In this document: positions 7,357 through 14,025 of the stretch, piece after piece | Layout: the number at the start of each line of letters is the position of its first letter | Numbering within the stretch: the first letter of the stretch is position 1 | Assembly: GCA_025362155.1 (NCBI GenBank) | Contig: JANYHX010000161.1 | Coordinates: 1 to 14,230, forward strand | Length of the DNA: 14,230 nucleotides | Direction of reading: 5' to 3' | DNA from: Gallionella sp. | GTDB taxonomy: Bacteria; Pseudomonadota; Gammaproteobacteria; Burkholderiales; Gallionellaceae | Program-made: the position numbers and the translations under genes | Notes under the pieces: model-generated | Told to the model about the DNA's origin: nothing | The model's database searches: none | What the model saw: only the letters and a program-made list of their open reading frames with translations

Positions 7357-8703
7357 TCATCTTAATTCTGCCCACAAATCGTGAGTATCCGAATCAATTA
7401 TTTTCACTTCAACAAAATCGCCGACCTTTAGCTTTCCGCCATTTTCGATATACACCACGCCGTCGATATCCGGTGCATCAGATGGGCTGCGCGCAATCGC
7501 GCCTTCTTCGCCTATTTCGTCCACCAGCACGGTGATGTTTTTGCCGATTTTACGCTTGAGGCGTTGCTCACTGATTTCTTCCTGCAGCAGCATCAGCCGT
7601 GCAAGGCGTTCTTGCTGAACTTCGGGCGGAACGTGATCCGACAGTGCGTTCGCCACCGCACCATCCACTGGCGAGTAGGCGAAGGCGCCAACGCGATCCA
7701 GTTGCGCTTCTTCCAGAAAATCCAGCAATTCTTCGAATTCTTCTTCAGTCTCGCCGGGAAAACCAACGATGAAGGTGCTGCGCAGCGTGATGTCCGGGCA
7801 AATCTCGCGCCATTGCTTAATGCGCGCCAGCACGTTCTCACTGCTGGCCGGGCGCTTCATTAATTTCAGGATGCGTTGGCTTGCGTGCTGGAAAGGTATA
7901 TCCAGATAGGGCAAAATTTTTCCTTGCGCCATCAATGGAATCACTTCGTCCACGTGCGGGTATGGATAAACATAATGCAGCCGCACCCAGACTTTCTCAT
8001 CCGATTGACCAAGCTCGCCCATCGCTGCGGCCAGCTCGGTCATGCGGCTCTTGAGCGGTTTGCCGCCCCAGAAACCGGTGCGGTATTTAATGTCGACACC
8101 ATACGCGGAAGTGTCCTGAGAAATCACCAGCAGCTCTTTGACGCCCGCGTTGACCAGGCTCTGCGCTTCCTGCATCACATCGCCGACCGGGCGGCTAACC
8201 AGATCACCGCGCATACTGGGAATGATGCAGAAGGTGCAGCGATGATTGCAACCCTCGGAAATTTTCACGTAGGCGTAATGCTTGGGCGTTAAGCGTATGC
8301 CTTGGGCAGGCACCAGATCCATGTAGGGATCATGCGGTTTTGGCAGATGCTGATGCACTGCTGACATCACCTCATCGGTCGCGTGCGGGCCGGTTACGGC
8401 GAGTACACTGGGATGCGCCTGCTTCACCACATCGCCCTTGGCACCCAGGCATCCGGTCACGATCACCTTGCCATTTTTTGTCAATGCCTCACCGATCGCA
8501 TCCAGCGATTCAACCACGGCACTCTCAATGAAACCGCAGGTATTCACCACCACCAGATCAGCATCCTGATAGCTGGCGGAAATCAGATACCCCTCGGCAC
8601 GCAAGCGCGTCAGGATATGTTCGGAATCCACCGTTGCTTTGGGGCAACCGAGTGAGACGAAGCCCACTTTCGGAATGGCATTTTTATTCATTACTTCTTT
8701 CAT
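7357..8703 (-). CDS. rimO: Ribosomal protein S12 methylthiotransferase RimO
   Basis: This radical SAM enzyme adds a methylthio group to the conserved aspartate of ribosomal protein S12. The protein has 448 residues from the first ATG. The N-terminal UPF0004 domain shows its three cluster cysteines C20 (SLGCPK), C56 (NTCGF) and C85 (TGCLG). The radical SAM motif is C152-x3-C156-x2-C159 in [13 protein letters not shown], and a TRAM-like domain lies at the C-terminus. The RGDLVSRP segment and overall length match RimO rather than MiaB. The first ATG is only 2 bases after the ZIP stop and has no good ribosome site; the ATG at codon 5 (8691), with a purine-rich AAAGAAG upstream, is an equally good start. 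It is probably cotranscribed with the ZIP gene. Confidence 0.94.
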   Translation of the reverse strand: MKEVMNKNAIPKVGFVSLGCPKATVDSEHILTRLRAEGYLISASYQDADLVVVNTCGFIESAVVESLDAIGEALTKNGKVIVTGCLGAKGDVVKQAHPSVLAVTGPHATDEVMSAVHQHLPKPHDPYMDLVPAQGIRLTPKHYAYVKISEGCNHRCTFCIIPSMRGDLVSRPVGDVMQEAQSLVNAGVKELLVISQDTSAYGVDIKYRTGFWGGKPLKSRMTELAAAMGELGQSDEKVWVRLHYVYPYPHVDEVIPLMAQGKILPYLDIPFQHASQRILKLMKRPASSENVLARIKQWREICPDITLRSTFIVGFPGETEEEFEELLDFLEEAQLDRVGAFAYSPVDGAVANALSDHVPPEVQQERLARLMLLQEEISEQRLKRKIGKNITVLVDEIGEEGAIARSPSDAPDIDGVVYIENGGKLKVGDFVEVKIIDSDTHDLWAELR

Positions 8704-8705
8704 TG

Positions 8706-9491
8706 TTATTCGGACACCAATAGCTGAACCAGGACGATTGAAGAAATGCCCAACGCAATCAGTACAACTTGCTCCAGCGTGTCGCGCAAAGTGGTGCGCT
8801 TATGCAATCCGGGGATCAGGTCGGCCACCGCCACGTAAATCATGCTGGCTGCAGCCAACGCCAATAAAATCGGCACGACATTTTGCATCGAGCGCAACGC
8901 GTAATAAGCCAGCACGCCGCCCAGCAAAGTAGCTAGGGTGGATACCAGATTGAGCAGCAAAGCTTGCGCCTTGGTGTAACCGGAATGCAGCAGGATCATG
9001 AAATCGCCAACCTCCTGAGGAATTTCATGCGCGATAATCGCCAACGCAGTGATAACACCCAGATGCACGTCGGCCAGAAACGCGGCGGCGATGATGATGC
9101 CATCGACGAAGTTATGGAATGTATTCCCGACCATGATCATGCTGCCGCTGCGCCCATGATCCCCCGGATTTCCAGACTGGGCGGGATCAACAGGATCATG
9201 CGCTTCGCAATGATCGTGGTGGCAATGCCGCCACAGCAGCAGCTTTTCCAGCGTAAAGAATAACAAGATGCCGCCCAGCACCGCGCCGCTGACCACCGAA
9301 ACACTGGCACTTGATTTGAGTGCTTCCGGCAATATCTCGAGAAATGCCGCACCTAATAATGCCCCGATGGCGTAGCTGACCAGAGAGTTTACCCAGTGCG
9401 CGCGCGCGTTCAACGCAAACAGCGCAGCGCAGGACACACTCAGTGCGCCGCCGAGGAGGCTGGCAGCGACGATCCACAGCAAAATACTCAT
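8706..9491 (-). CDS. ZIP-family divalent metal transporter
   Basis: This is a 261-residue inner-membrane transporter of the ZIP family (zinc or other divalent metals into the cytoplasm). About eight hydrophobic segments are visible. The metal path is marked by HNFVDG (H126, N127, D130) in TM4 and [10 protein letters not shown] (H155, E156, E160, D163) in TM5. A His/Cys-rich loop [11 protein letters not shown] (about 89-99) between TM3 and TM4 is typical of metal-binding ZIP loops. The start chosen is the ATG at 9491, because a -10-like TATAAT lies at 9520-9525 and the fold begins here. The reading frame stays open upstream to 9785, but that part is a decayed pgeF fragment. It is cotranscribed with rimO. 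Confidence 0.9.
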   Translation of the reverse strand: MSILLWIVAASLLGGALSVSCAALFALNARAHWVNSLVSYAIGALLGAAFLEILPEALKSSASVSVVSGAVLGGILLFFTLEKLLLWRHCHHDHCEAHDPVDPAQSGNPGDHGRSGSMIMVGNTFHNFVDGIIIAAAFLADVHLGVITALAIIAHEIPQEVGDFMILLHSGYTKAQALLLNLVSTLATLLGGVLAYYALRSMQNVVPILLALAAASMIYVAVADLIPGLHKRTTLRDTLEQVVLIALGISSIVLVQLLVSE

Positions 9492-9519
9492 GGGATATTC
9501 TAGAAAATTACGGGCGCGG

Positions 9520-9525
9520 ATTATA
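9520..9525 (-). promoter_or_regulatory. Candidate -10 box of the ZIP-rimO operon
   Basis: The minus strand reads GGTTATAATCC, a perfect TATAAT, which would place the transcript start about 20 bases before the ATG at 9491. The -35 region at the matching distance is poor, so this is a partial promoter call. Confidence 0.5.
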
Positions 9526-9641
9526 ACCGATTGCCTAAAATGGTCCGCATCTTCATTGCATGGCCATACACAGGGTAAGTACAGTTGCGCAGGGAATCTG
9601 GCCTGGACAAAATTTATGGATTCTTCAACCCGCGCAGCAGG

Positions 9642-9758
9642 GCGGTAACGAGGTGTGTCACCGTAAATTTGCGTAATACCTACGGCATTGAGACACAAGC
9701 GAGGCAATGCGGAAAGGTCGGCCAGCCATTTGCCACACTGGCCAAAAATGGATGCCAC
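9642..9758 (-). pseudogene. Remnant of the 3' part of a second pgeF copy
   Basis: On the minus strand this stretch translates to VASIFGQCGKWLADL, then a less similar part, then LNAVGITQIYG. It matches residues 181-213 of the intact PgeF encoded at 10621-10719; by eye 24 of 33 residues are identical. Similarity is also visible at the DNA level (roughly 70% over about 85 bases) and fades after the IYG. Both copies have the same orientation and their matching parts are 961 bases apart, with the toxin-antitoxin module between. The upstream two thirds of the gene are absent. The fragment is open and in frame with the ZIP gene, which creates an artificial 359-codon frame. Confidence 0.8.
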
Positions 9759-9777
9759 GCAAATTAATTTTGCTGGG

Positions 9778-10164
9778 TCACACAATCACCACCAATTCCG
9801 AATAGCCACCGAGCATCGCATCGGCAGTGACAAGCCGACATGGCTCGGTCATCGCTTGGGCCACGAGGAGGCGATCGAACGGATCACGATGATGGAGCGG
9901 CAAACTCGACACCCTTGCCCCGTGTTCCGTCCGCACAGGCAACTCGACAAAGCCGCTGTCCACCGCCGCCTGTGCAATTTCTGCCGGAGCGACCTTGAAA
10001 TTCGTGCGCCCGATTTGCGCCTTGATGGCGATTTCCCAGATGCTCGCGGCTGAAAACAGCACTTCATTGGTCGGGGACTCCAGCGCCGCGCGCACTTCTT
10101 TCGGCAATTTTTTCGGTTCGCCCAGCGCCCAGATCAGGATGTGGGTATCCAGCAACAGCCGCAT
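9778..10164 (-). CDS. PIN-domain toxin, VapC-like ribonuclease
   Basis: This is a 128-residue PIN-domain protein, toxin of a type II module. PIN toxins are Mg-dependent RNases that cut tRNA, rRNA or mRNA to arrest growth. The acidic site residues are D6 (LLDTH), E44 (SIWEIAIK), D94 or D97 (RDPFDRLLVAQA) and D115 (TADAML). The ATG at 10164 overlaps the antitoxin stop in a TGATG arrangement, indicating translational coupling; a GTG one codon earlier (10167) is also in frame. The protein ends close to the pgeF remnant. The DxxF-DRLL signature and WEI-IK place it in the group usually paired with Phd-type antitoxins, as here. Confidence 0.9.
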   Translation of the reverse strand: MRLLLDTHILIWALGEPKKLPKEVRAALESPTNEVLFSAASIWEIAIKAQIGRTNFKVAPAEIAQAAVDSGFVELPVRTEHGARVSSLPLHHRDPFDRLLVAQAMTEPCRLVTADAMLGGYSELVVIV

Positions 10165-10400
10165 CACCGCCCCTCGAATGTTGCCAGCACGTCATCCGAC
10201 AACGGCGCATCGAAGTCCGCCGGGACGGACAGCTTCCCCGCGAGCAGACCCAGCTTCCGTTTTTTAGTGGCGGGTATAAACGGAATCAGCTTGGCCATGG
10301 GCTTGCCCGCCTTGGCGATCACCACCTCTTCGCCAGCCACCACTTCATCCACCAAGCGGGAGAGATGGGTTTTGGCCTCGTGAATATTGATAGTCTGCAT
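10164..10400 (-). CDS. Phd/YefM-family antitoxin
   Basis: This is a 78-residue antitoxin. The N-terminal half, MQTINIHEAKTHLSRLVDEV followed by EEVVIAKAGKPMAKLIP, is the classical Phd/YefM DNA-binding fold. The C-terminal part, with an acidic FDAPLSDD, is the expected toxin-binding tail. An AAGGAAAT ribosome site lies just before the ATG. It precedes and overlaps the PIN toxin gene. The family normally represses its own operon, and an imperfect palindrome at 10423-10436 upstream is a candidate operator. Confidence 0.88.
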   Translation of the reverse strand: MQTINIHEAKTHLSRLVDEVVAGEEVVIAKAGKPMAKLIPFIPATKKRKLGLLAGKLSVPADFDAPLSDDVLATFEGR

Positions 10401-10422
10401 GGTATTTCCTTGTGAACTAAGT

Positions 10423-10436
10423 TTAGTTTAACCTAA
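10423..10436. promoter_or_regulatory. Candidate autoregulatory operator of the toxin-antitoxin operon
   Basis: TTAGTTTAACCTAA is an imperfect palindrome (12 of 14 positions match its own complement), 22 bases upstream of the antitoxin ATG. It follows a -35-like TTGGCA on the minus strand (10444-10439), though the corresponding -10 is weak. The position suits repression by the Phd-type antitoxin. A second hairpin-like sequence, GCCAAT...ATTGGC with an inner ACTAT/ATAGT, lies at 10440-10468. Confidence 0.4.
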
Positions 10437-10524
10437 ATTGCCAATCGGCACTATCAAATAGTATTGGCACGTCTTTGCCTCTTAAAGATTCCCGTAGCGG
10501 AAGGTGTATCTACCAAAACTCAGC

Positions 10525-11259
10525 TCAATCCAACCAAATGAACGCTCCCATGCGTCCCGTCACACCGTCGCGACGGTAGGAAAAAAACTTCTCGCTCTCG
10601 CGGTAAGTGCAATAGTTGCCACCATATATTTGCGTGATGCCGAGGGCATTGAGACGCAGGTATGCCAGCCTGTAGAGGTCTGCTAACCACTTGCCATGCT
10701 GGCCGGGAATGAATGCCACTGCGGCCTGCCGGTTTGCATCCACAAAAAGGGCACGCACTTCCTCCCCCACTTCAAACGCTTGCTGGCTGATTGCTGGTCC
10801 CAGCCATGCCATCAAATCTTGTGGCGCGACCTCCATCGCTCGAATGGTGGTTTCAATGATGCCCGCAGCCAGCCCTTTCCATCCGGCATGTGCCGCACCG
10901 ACCACACTGCCTTGCTTGTCGCAAAACAATATCGGCAGACAGTCGGCTGTCATTACCACGCATACCGCTGCGCGATGCCGCGCGATACAGGCATCGGCCT
11001 GAGGAAGGCAATCTGTCATATCTGCATTGACCCCCTTTGTGCCATGCACTTGCTCCAGCCATACCGGCTCGCTGGGCAGCAGCGTATTGAGCAATATACG
11101 ATTGCGCTCAACCGCCAGCGGTGCATCGCCGACATGATCGCCGAGATTTAAGCTGTCGTATGGAGCACTGCTGATACCCCCGCGACGCGTAGTCTGCAAG
11201 GCTTTAACGTTAACAGGAGCAGGCCAGTCGGGGATGATGCAATGTTCAAGCAGGCTCAT
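10525..11259 (-). CDS. pgeF: Peptidoglycan editing factor PgeF (YfiH/laccase-domain family)
   Basis: This is a 244-residue protein of the multicopper polyphenol oxidase/YfiH (DUF152) family. In E. coli the homologue limits misincorporation of L-serine in place of L-alanine in peptidoglycan precursors; other family members act on purine nucleosides. The metal site residues are H72 (LEQVHG), C107 (TADCLP) and H124 (AAHAGWKG). The C-terminus YCTYRESEKFFSYRRDGVTG is normal for the family and complete. The ATG lies within the end of rluD (14 bp overlap), with AGGTGA upstream, so the two genes are translationally coupled. rluD-yfiH is a conserved pair. A decayed copy of its 3' third lies at 9642-9758. 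Confidence 0.92.
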   Translation of the reverse strand: MSLLEHCIIPDWPAPVNVKALQTTRRGGISSAPYDSLNLGDHVGDAPLAVERNRILLNTLLPSEPVWLEQVHGTKGVNADMTDCLPQADACIARHRAAVCVVMTADCLPILFCDKQGSVVGAAHAGWKGLAAGIIETTIRAMEVAPQDLMAWLGPAISQQAFEVGEEVRALFVDANRQAAVAFIPGQHGKWLADLYRLAYLRLNALGITQIYGGNYCTYRESEKFFSYRRDGVTGRMGAFIWLD

Positions 11260-12358
11260 TCACAATCACCTTGATTTGTTGCAGCAATTGCACCATGTCC
11301 TGCGGCAACGGAGCATGCCATTCCATCCTCTCGCCGCTCACGGGATGCTCTAGCCCGAGACGAGTAGCATGCAAAGCCTGGCGAGGGAAACCGGTCAACA
11401 AAGCCCTAAGTTGCGGCACGCATTTTTGCGGGCCTTTAAGATACACGCTATCGCCCACTAAAGGATGGCCGATATGCATCAGATGCACGCGTATCTGATG
11501 GGTACGCCCGGTTTCCAGACGGCAGCGCAGCAGCGTGCAGCTCGGAAATTTTCTTTCGATTTGATAATGCGTGACCGCCGGCCTGCTGTTTTCCACGATA
11601 GCCATCTTGACGCGCTGAGTGGGATGGCGGCCTATAGGCGCATCTACTTTACCGGCACGCGTTAGTTCACCGTGCACCAATGCCAGATATTCGCGCTGCA
11701 CACTGCGCGCCTCCAGTTGCCGCACCAGTGCTGTTTGCGCGGTGATGGTTTTGGCCACCACCAGCAAGCCGCTGGTGTCTTTGTCCAGCCGATGCACGAT
11801 GCCAGCGCGCGGCACTTCTGCAAATTGCGGGGCGTGATGCAGCAAGGCATTGAGCAAGGTGCCCTCCCAATTGCCGCTGCCGGGATGCACCACCAGCCCG
11901 ACCGGTTTGTTGATTACCAGCAGCGCGTCGTCTTCGTACAAGATGTCGAGCGCTATGTCCTCGGCCAGATAGGGTTGTTCGGCAGGATGAGTTTGCGGCA
12001 GCACTTCCAGTTTTTCGCCGCCCCAGACTTTTTGCTTGGTCGTGGCAAACTCGCCATCTACCTTGACTTGCTGCTGGGTAATCCATTCCTGAAGACGGCT
12101 GCGTGAGTACTCTGGGAAAAATTTAACTAATGCCTGATCGAGGCGCAGCCCGGCATATTCATCGGGAACAGTGAAATGCTCCAGTTGGGAGAGGTGAGGG
12201 TTTGCGGCGCTATTGTCAACTTCAGGGTCAATTCCACACGCGGATTTACGCGCAGTGGATTCACTAAAAGTAGGCGATCCTCTAAGTTCTTTCGAACTTG
12301 AGGAATCAACACGCCTGCCTTTGGTATAATCTAGCAAATTATTTTTCGGATTTGTCAT
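11246..12358 (-). CDS. rluD: 23S rRNA pseudouridine synthase RluD
   Basis: RluD makes pseudouridines at positions 1911, 1915 and 1917 (E. coli numbering) in helix 69 of 23S rRNA. From the ATG at 12358 the protein has 370 residues. After about 60 poorly conserved residues comes an S4 RNA-binding domain (LRLDQALVKFFPEYSRSRLQEWI), then the RluA-type catalytic domain with HRLDKDTSGLL, whose first Asp (codon at 11785-11783, residue 192) is the catalytic one, and the RTHQIRVH motif. The frame is open further upstream to 12541, but that overlaps bamD on the other strand. No ATG or GTG lies between 12358 and the S4 domain, only a TTG at 12337. Its ATG shares two bases with the bamD ATG on the opposite strand. 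It overlaps pgeF by 14 bp. Confidence 0.9.
   Translation of the reverse strand: MTNPKNNLLDYTKGRRVDSSSSKELRGSPTFSESTARKSACGIDPEVDNSAANPHLSQLEHFTVPDEYAGLRLDQALVKFFPEYSRSRLQEWITQQQVKVDGEFATTKQKVWGGEKLEVLPQTHPAEQPYLAEDIALDILYEDDALLVINKPVGLVVHPGSGNWEGTLLNALLHHAPQFAEVPRAGIVHRLDKDTSGLLVVAKTITAQTALVRQLEARSVQREYLALVHGELTRAGKVDAPIGRHPTQRVKMAIVENSRPAVTHYQIERKFPSCTLLRCRLETGRTHQIRVHLMHIGHPLVGDSVYLKGPQKCVPQLRALLTGFPRQALHATRLGLEHPVSGERMEWHAPLPQDMVQLLQQIKVIVNEPA
12276..12307. repeat. Imperfect inverted repeat in the rluD 5' region, upstream of the bamD promoter
   Basis: GATCCTCTAAGTTC and GAACTTGAGGAATC are inverted copies around a TTTC loop, with one base of slippage in each arm. The core AAGTTC/GAACTT is perfect. 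It lies within the unconserved N-terminal extension of rluD and just upstream of the bamD -10 box. Confidence 0.55.
12322..12330 (+). promoter_or_regulatory. Extended -10 promoter of bamD
   Basis: TGGTATAAT matches the extended -10 consensus TGnTATAAT perfectly and lies 27 bases before the bamD ATG. A possible TTGAGG at 12298-12303 is too far (21 bp spacer) for a standard -35, but extended -10 promoters can work without one. It sits inside the presumed rluD coding region on the opposite strand. Confidence 0.6.
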
Positions 12359-13115
12359 GCGCCCATTTTTTGGTTTTATCATACCTAGTTTAGCCGTATT
12401 TCTGTTACTTACGTTAACCGCCTGCAGTTTGTTAAATTCCAAGCCGGAAGCAGACAATCCGGCAAAAACTGTTTCTGCCGAAGTAATGTATAACGATGCG
12501 ATGAAAAACCTCAATGCGAATAGCTTCGAGGAAGCCATCAAGCAGTTTGAATCCCTGGAGTCGCATTATCCATACGGGCGTTACGCCCAGCAGGCGCAAC
12601 TCGAAATCGCTTATGCCTATTACCGGCAAAATGAAGCGGAATCCTCCATTGCGGCGGCTGATCGCTTCATCAAGCAGTATCCCAACAACCCGCATGTGGA
12701 CTATGCCTACTATGTAAAAGGCTTGGCCAATTTCAATGCCGATATCGGTTTATTTGGCTTGGCATTCGGGCAAGATCCCACCGAGCGCGACCCGAAAGCG
12801 GCGCAGGATTCCTTTGCCGCCTTTAAGGATTTAGTCATGCGCTTTCCCTCCAGCCGGTATACGCCCGATGCCAAATTACGCATGCAATATCTGCTCGACG
12901 CGCTGGCAAAATACGATATCCATGTCGCCAGATACTACCTGCGCCGCGGCGCATACATCGCGGCAGTGAACCGCGCCAAGGAAGTGTTGACGCAATATCC
13001 GAATACCCCCGCGATATACGATGCGCTGCGAATACTGGTGGAAGGCTACGACGCTTTGGGCATGCGTGAATTACGCGATGATGCGCAGCGCGTGCTGGTC
13101 AAGAACTTTCATTAG
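12357..13115 (+). CDS. bamD: Outer-membrane assembly lipoprotein BamD
   Basis: BamD (formerly YfiO/ComL) is an essential lipoprotein of the BAM complex that inserts beta-barrel proteins into the outer membrane; it binds BamA and BamC/E in E. coli. The protein has 252 residues, with a lipoprotein signal ending in the lipobox LTAC (C23). A TPR-rich body follows, recognised by NSFEEAIKQFESLESHYPYG, AQLEIAYAYYRQNE, IKQYPNNPHVDYAYYVKGL and the region around FGQDPTERDP. Length is normal for the family. It is divergent from rluD-pgeF, the same arrangement known in E. coli. The ribosome site is weak. Confidence 0.95.
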   Translation: MRPFFGFIIPSLAVFLLLTLTACSLLNSKPEADNPAKTVSAEVMYNDAMKNLNANSFEEAIKQFESLESHYPYGRYAQQAQLEIAYAYYRQNEAESSIAAADRFIKQYPNNPHVDYAYYVKGLANFNADIGLFGLAFGQDPTERDPKAAQDSFAAFKDLVMRFPSSRYTPDAKLRMQYLLDALAKYDIHVARYYLRRGAYIAAVNRAKEVLTQYPNTPAIYDALRILVEGYDALGMRELRDDAQRVLVKNFH

Positions 13116-13203
13116 GCGGCTGGGACATACAAGTAAAATTAAAGATCGCAGTAGCCCGTCTGAAATTATTCGTTTCTCCGCCAACTATTTTAAATTGAAT
13201 TCC

Positions 13204-13391
13204 GGGTGCCTCTAAAAATTCAGAGTTCGCCCAAATGCAAGGCGCGTAAAAAATTTCGCTGCGCCGCATATGATATATATGTAAGCAAAGAAATTTTTTC
13301 CGCAACGCAGCGGTTGGGATACAACGAAGTTGCTGTGGAGGCTAACCTTCAGGTTACGCCGGAACTAAAATCTGGATTTTTAGAGGTGCCC
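13204..13391. mobile_element. Structured inverted-repeat element of 188 bp (MITE-like)
   Basis: The 21-nt terminal arms at 13204-13224 and 13371-13391 are inverted copies with 18 of 21 positions paired; both contain CCTCTAAAAAT or its complement. Inside are nested complementary segments: CCCAA (13230-13234) with TTGGG (13314-13318), and AAAAAATTTC (13248-13257) with GAAATTTTTT (13290-13299). A small AACCT-TC-AGGTT hairpin lies at 13344-13355. There is no transposase, and no clear target duplication is visible. A 63-codon frame (GTG at 13206, stop at 13397) spans the whole element, but it is made of the repeat arms and shows no family signature, so I do not call it a gene. The right arm supplies the GAGG before the Nudix start. 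Confidence 0.7.
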
Positions 13392-13393
13392 TC

Positions 13394-13939
13394 ATGAAGT
13401 ATTGCAGCCTGTGTGGCTCCCCGGTCGAAATGCGCATCCCACCGGATGACAATCGCACGCGTCACGTTTGTACCAACTGCGGTGAAATCCATTACCAGAA
13501 TCCCAAACTGATCGTCGGCGCCCTGCCGGAGTGGCAGGACAAAATCCTGCTGTGCCGCCGTGCCATTGAACCGCGCCACGGACTATGGACCCTGCCCGCC
13601 GGTTTCATGGAAAACGGCGAAACCATTGCCGAGGCGGCGACCCGCGAAACATTGGAAGAAGCCAATGCGCGCATTGCGATCGGCGATTTGTATTCGATCT
13701 ACAGCCTGCCCTATATTAATCAGGTGCACGTTTTGTTCCGCGCAAAATTGCTGGCGCTGGATTTTTGGCCAGGGCCGGAAAGCCTTGAAGTTAAACTGTT
13801 CACTGAAGCTGAAATCCCATGGAATGAAATCGCATTCCGCCCGGTGCGCTTCAGTATTGAACATTATTTTGCAGAGCGTAACCTGGGAAAATTCAGTTTC
13901 CATGTGGGCGAATTGGCTGCACCTGCCCTGTGCTTATAA
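13394..13939 (+). CDS. Zinc-ribbon Nudix hydrolase
   Basis: This is a 181-residue Nudix hydrolase with an N-terminal zinc ribbon (C4-x2-C7 and C26-x2-C29). The Nudix box runs from G70: GFMENGE, then TIAEAAT, RETLEEANA, with E76, R84, E85, E88 and E89 in place for metal binding. The usual Gly after EE-x is Asn (N91). Nudix enzymes hydrolyse nucleoside diphosphates linked to another group; zinc-ribbon members include NADH pyrophosphatases, but the substrate here is not determined and the protein is shorter than NudC. A GAGG seven bases before the ATG is the apparent ribosome site and belongs to the right arm of the preceding repeat element. mlaA follows after 86 bp. Confidence 0.87.
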   Translation: MKYCSLCGSPVEMRIPPDDNRTRHVCTNCGEIHYQNPKLIVGALPEWQDKILLCRRAIEPRHGLWTLPAGFMENGETIAEAATRETLEEANARIAIGDLYSIYSLPYINQVHVLFRAKLLALDFWPGPESLEVKLFTEAEIPWNEIAFRPVRFSIEHYFAERNLGKFSFHVGELAAPALCL

Positions 13940-13955
13940 TATTATTGTTTGCTAC

Positions 13956-13971
13956 CGCGAATATATTCGCG
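13956..13971. promoter_or_regulatory. Perfect 16 bp palindrome upstream of mlaA
   Basis: CGCGAATATATTCGCG is a perfect palindrome in the gap between the Nudix gene and mlaA. It ends 21 bases before a TATAAT, so it overlaps where a -35 element would be. It could be a regulator-binding site. No T-tract follows, which argues against a terminator. Confidence 0.4.
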
Positions 13972-13992
13972 CGCTAACTCGCTCCCTGGTTC

Positions 13993-13998
13993 TATAAT
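13993..13998 (+). promoter_or_regulatory. Candidate -10 box of mlaA
   Basis: A perfect TATAAT lies 27 bases before the mlaA ATG. The sequence 17 bases upstream (CGCGCT) is not a good -35, so an activator or other determinant may be needed if the promoter is real. Confidence 0.45.
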
Positions 13999-14025
13999 CG
14001 CAACGAATTTCTGCTCAAAAATATA

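Noticed and set aside
10440..10468. Hairpin after pgeF as a terminator
   Set aside because: The stems GCCAAT/ATTGGC and ACTAT/ATAGT exist but no U-tract follows on the minus strand. It may instead belong to the toxin-antitoxin promoter region.
12359..12541. Upstream extension of rluD to a 431-residue protein
   Set aside because: These 61 codons are the reverse of the bamD lipoprotein signal and first TPR, and they have no similarity to RluD.
13206..13397. 63-codon open frame (GTG start) overlapping the Nudix start
   Set aside because: It is formed almost entirely by the inverted-repeat element, has no ribosome site of its own, and no recognisable domain. It is kept only as an observation under the element.
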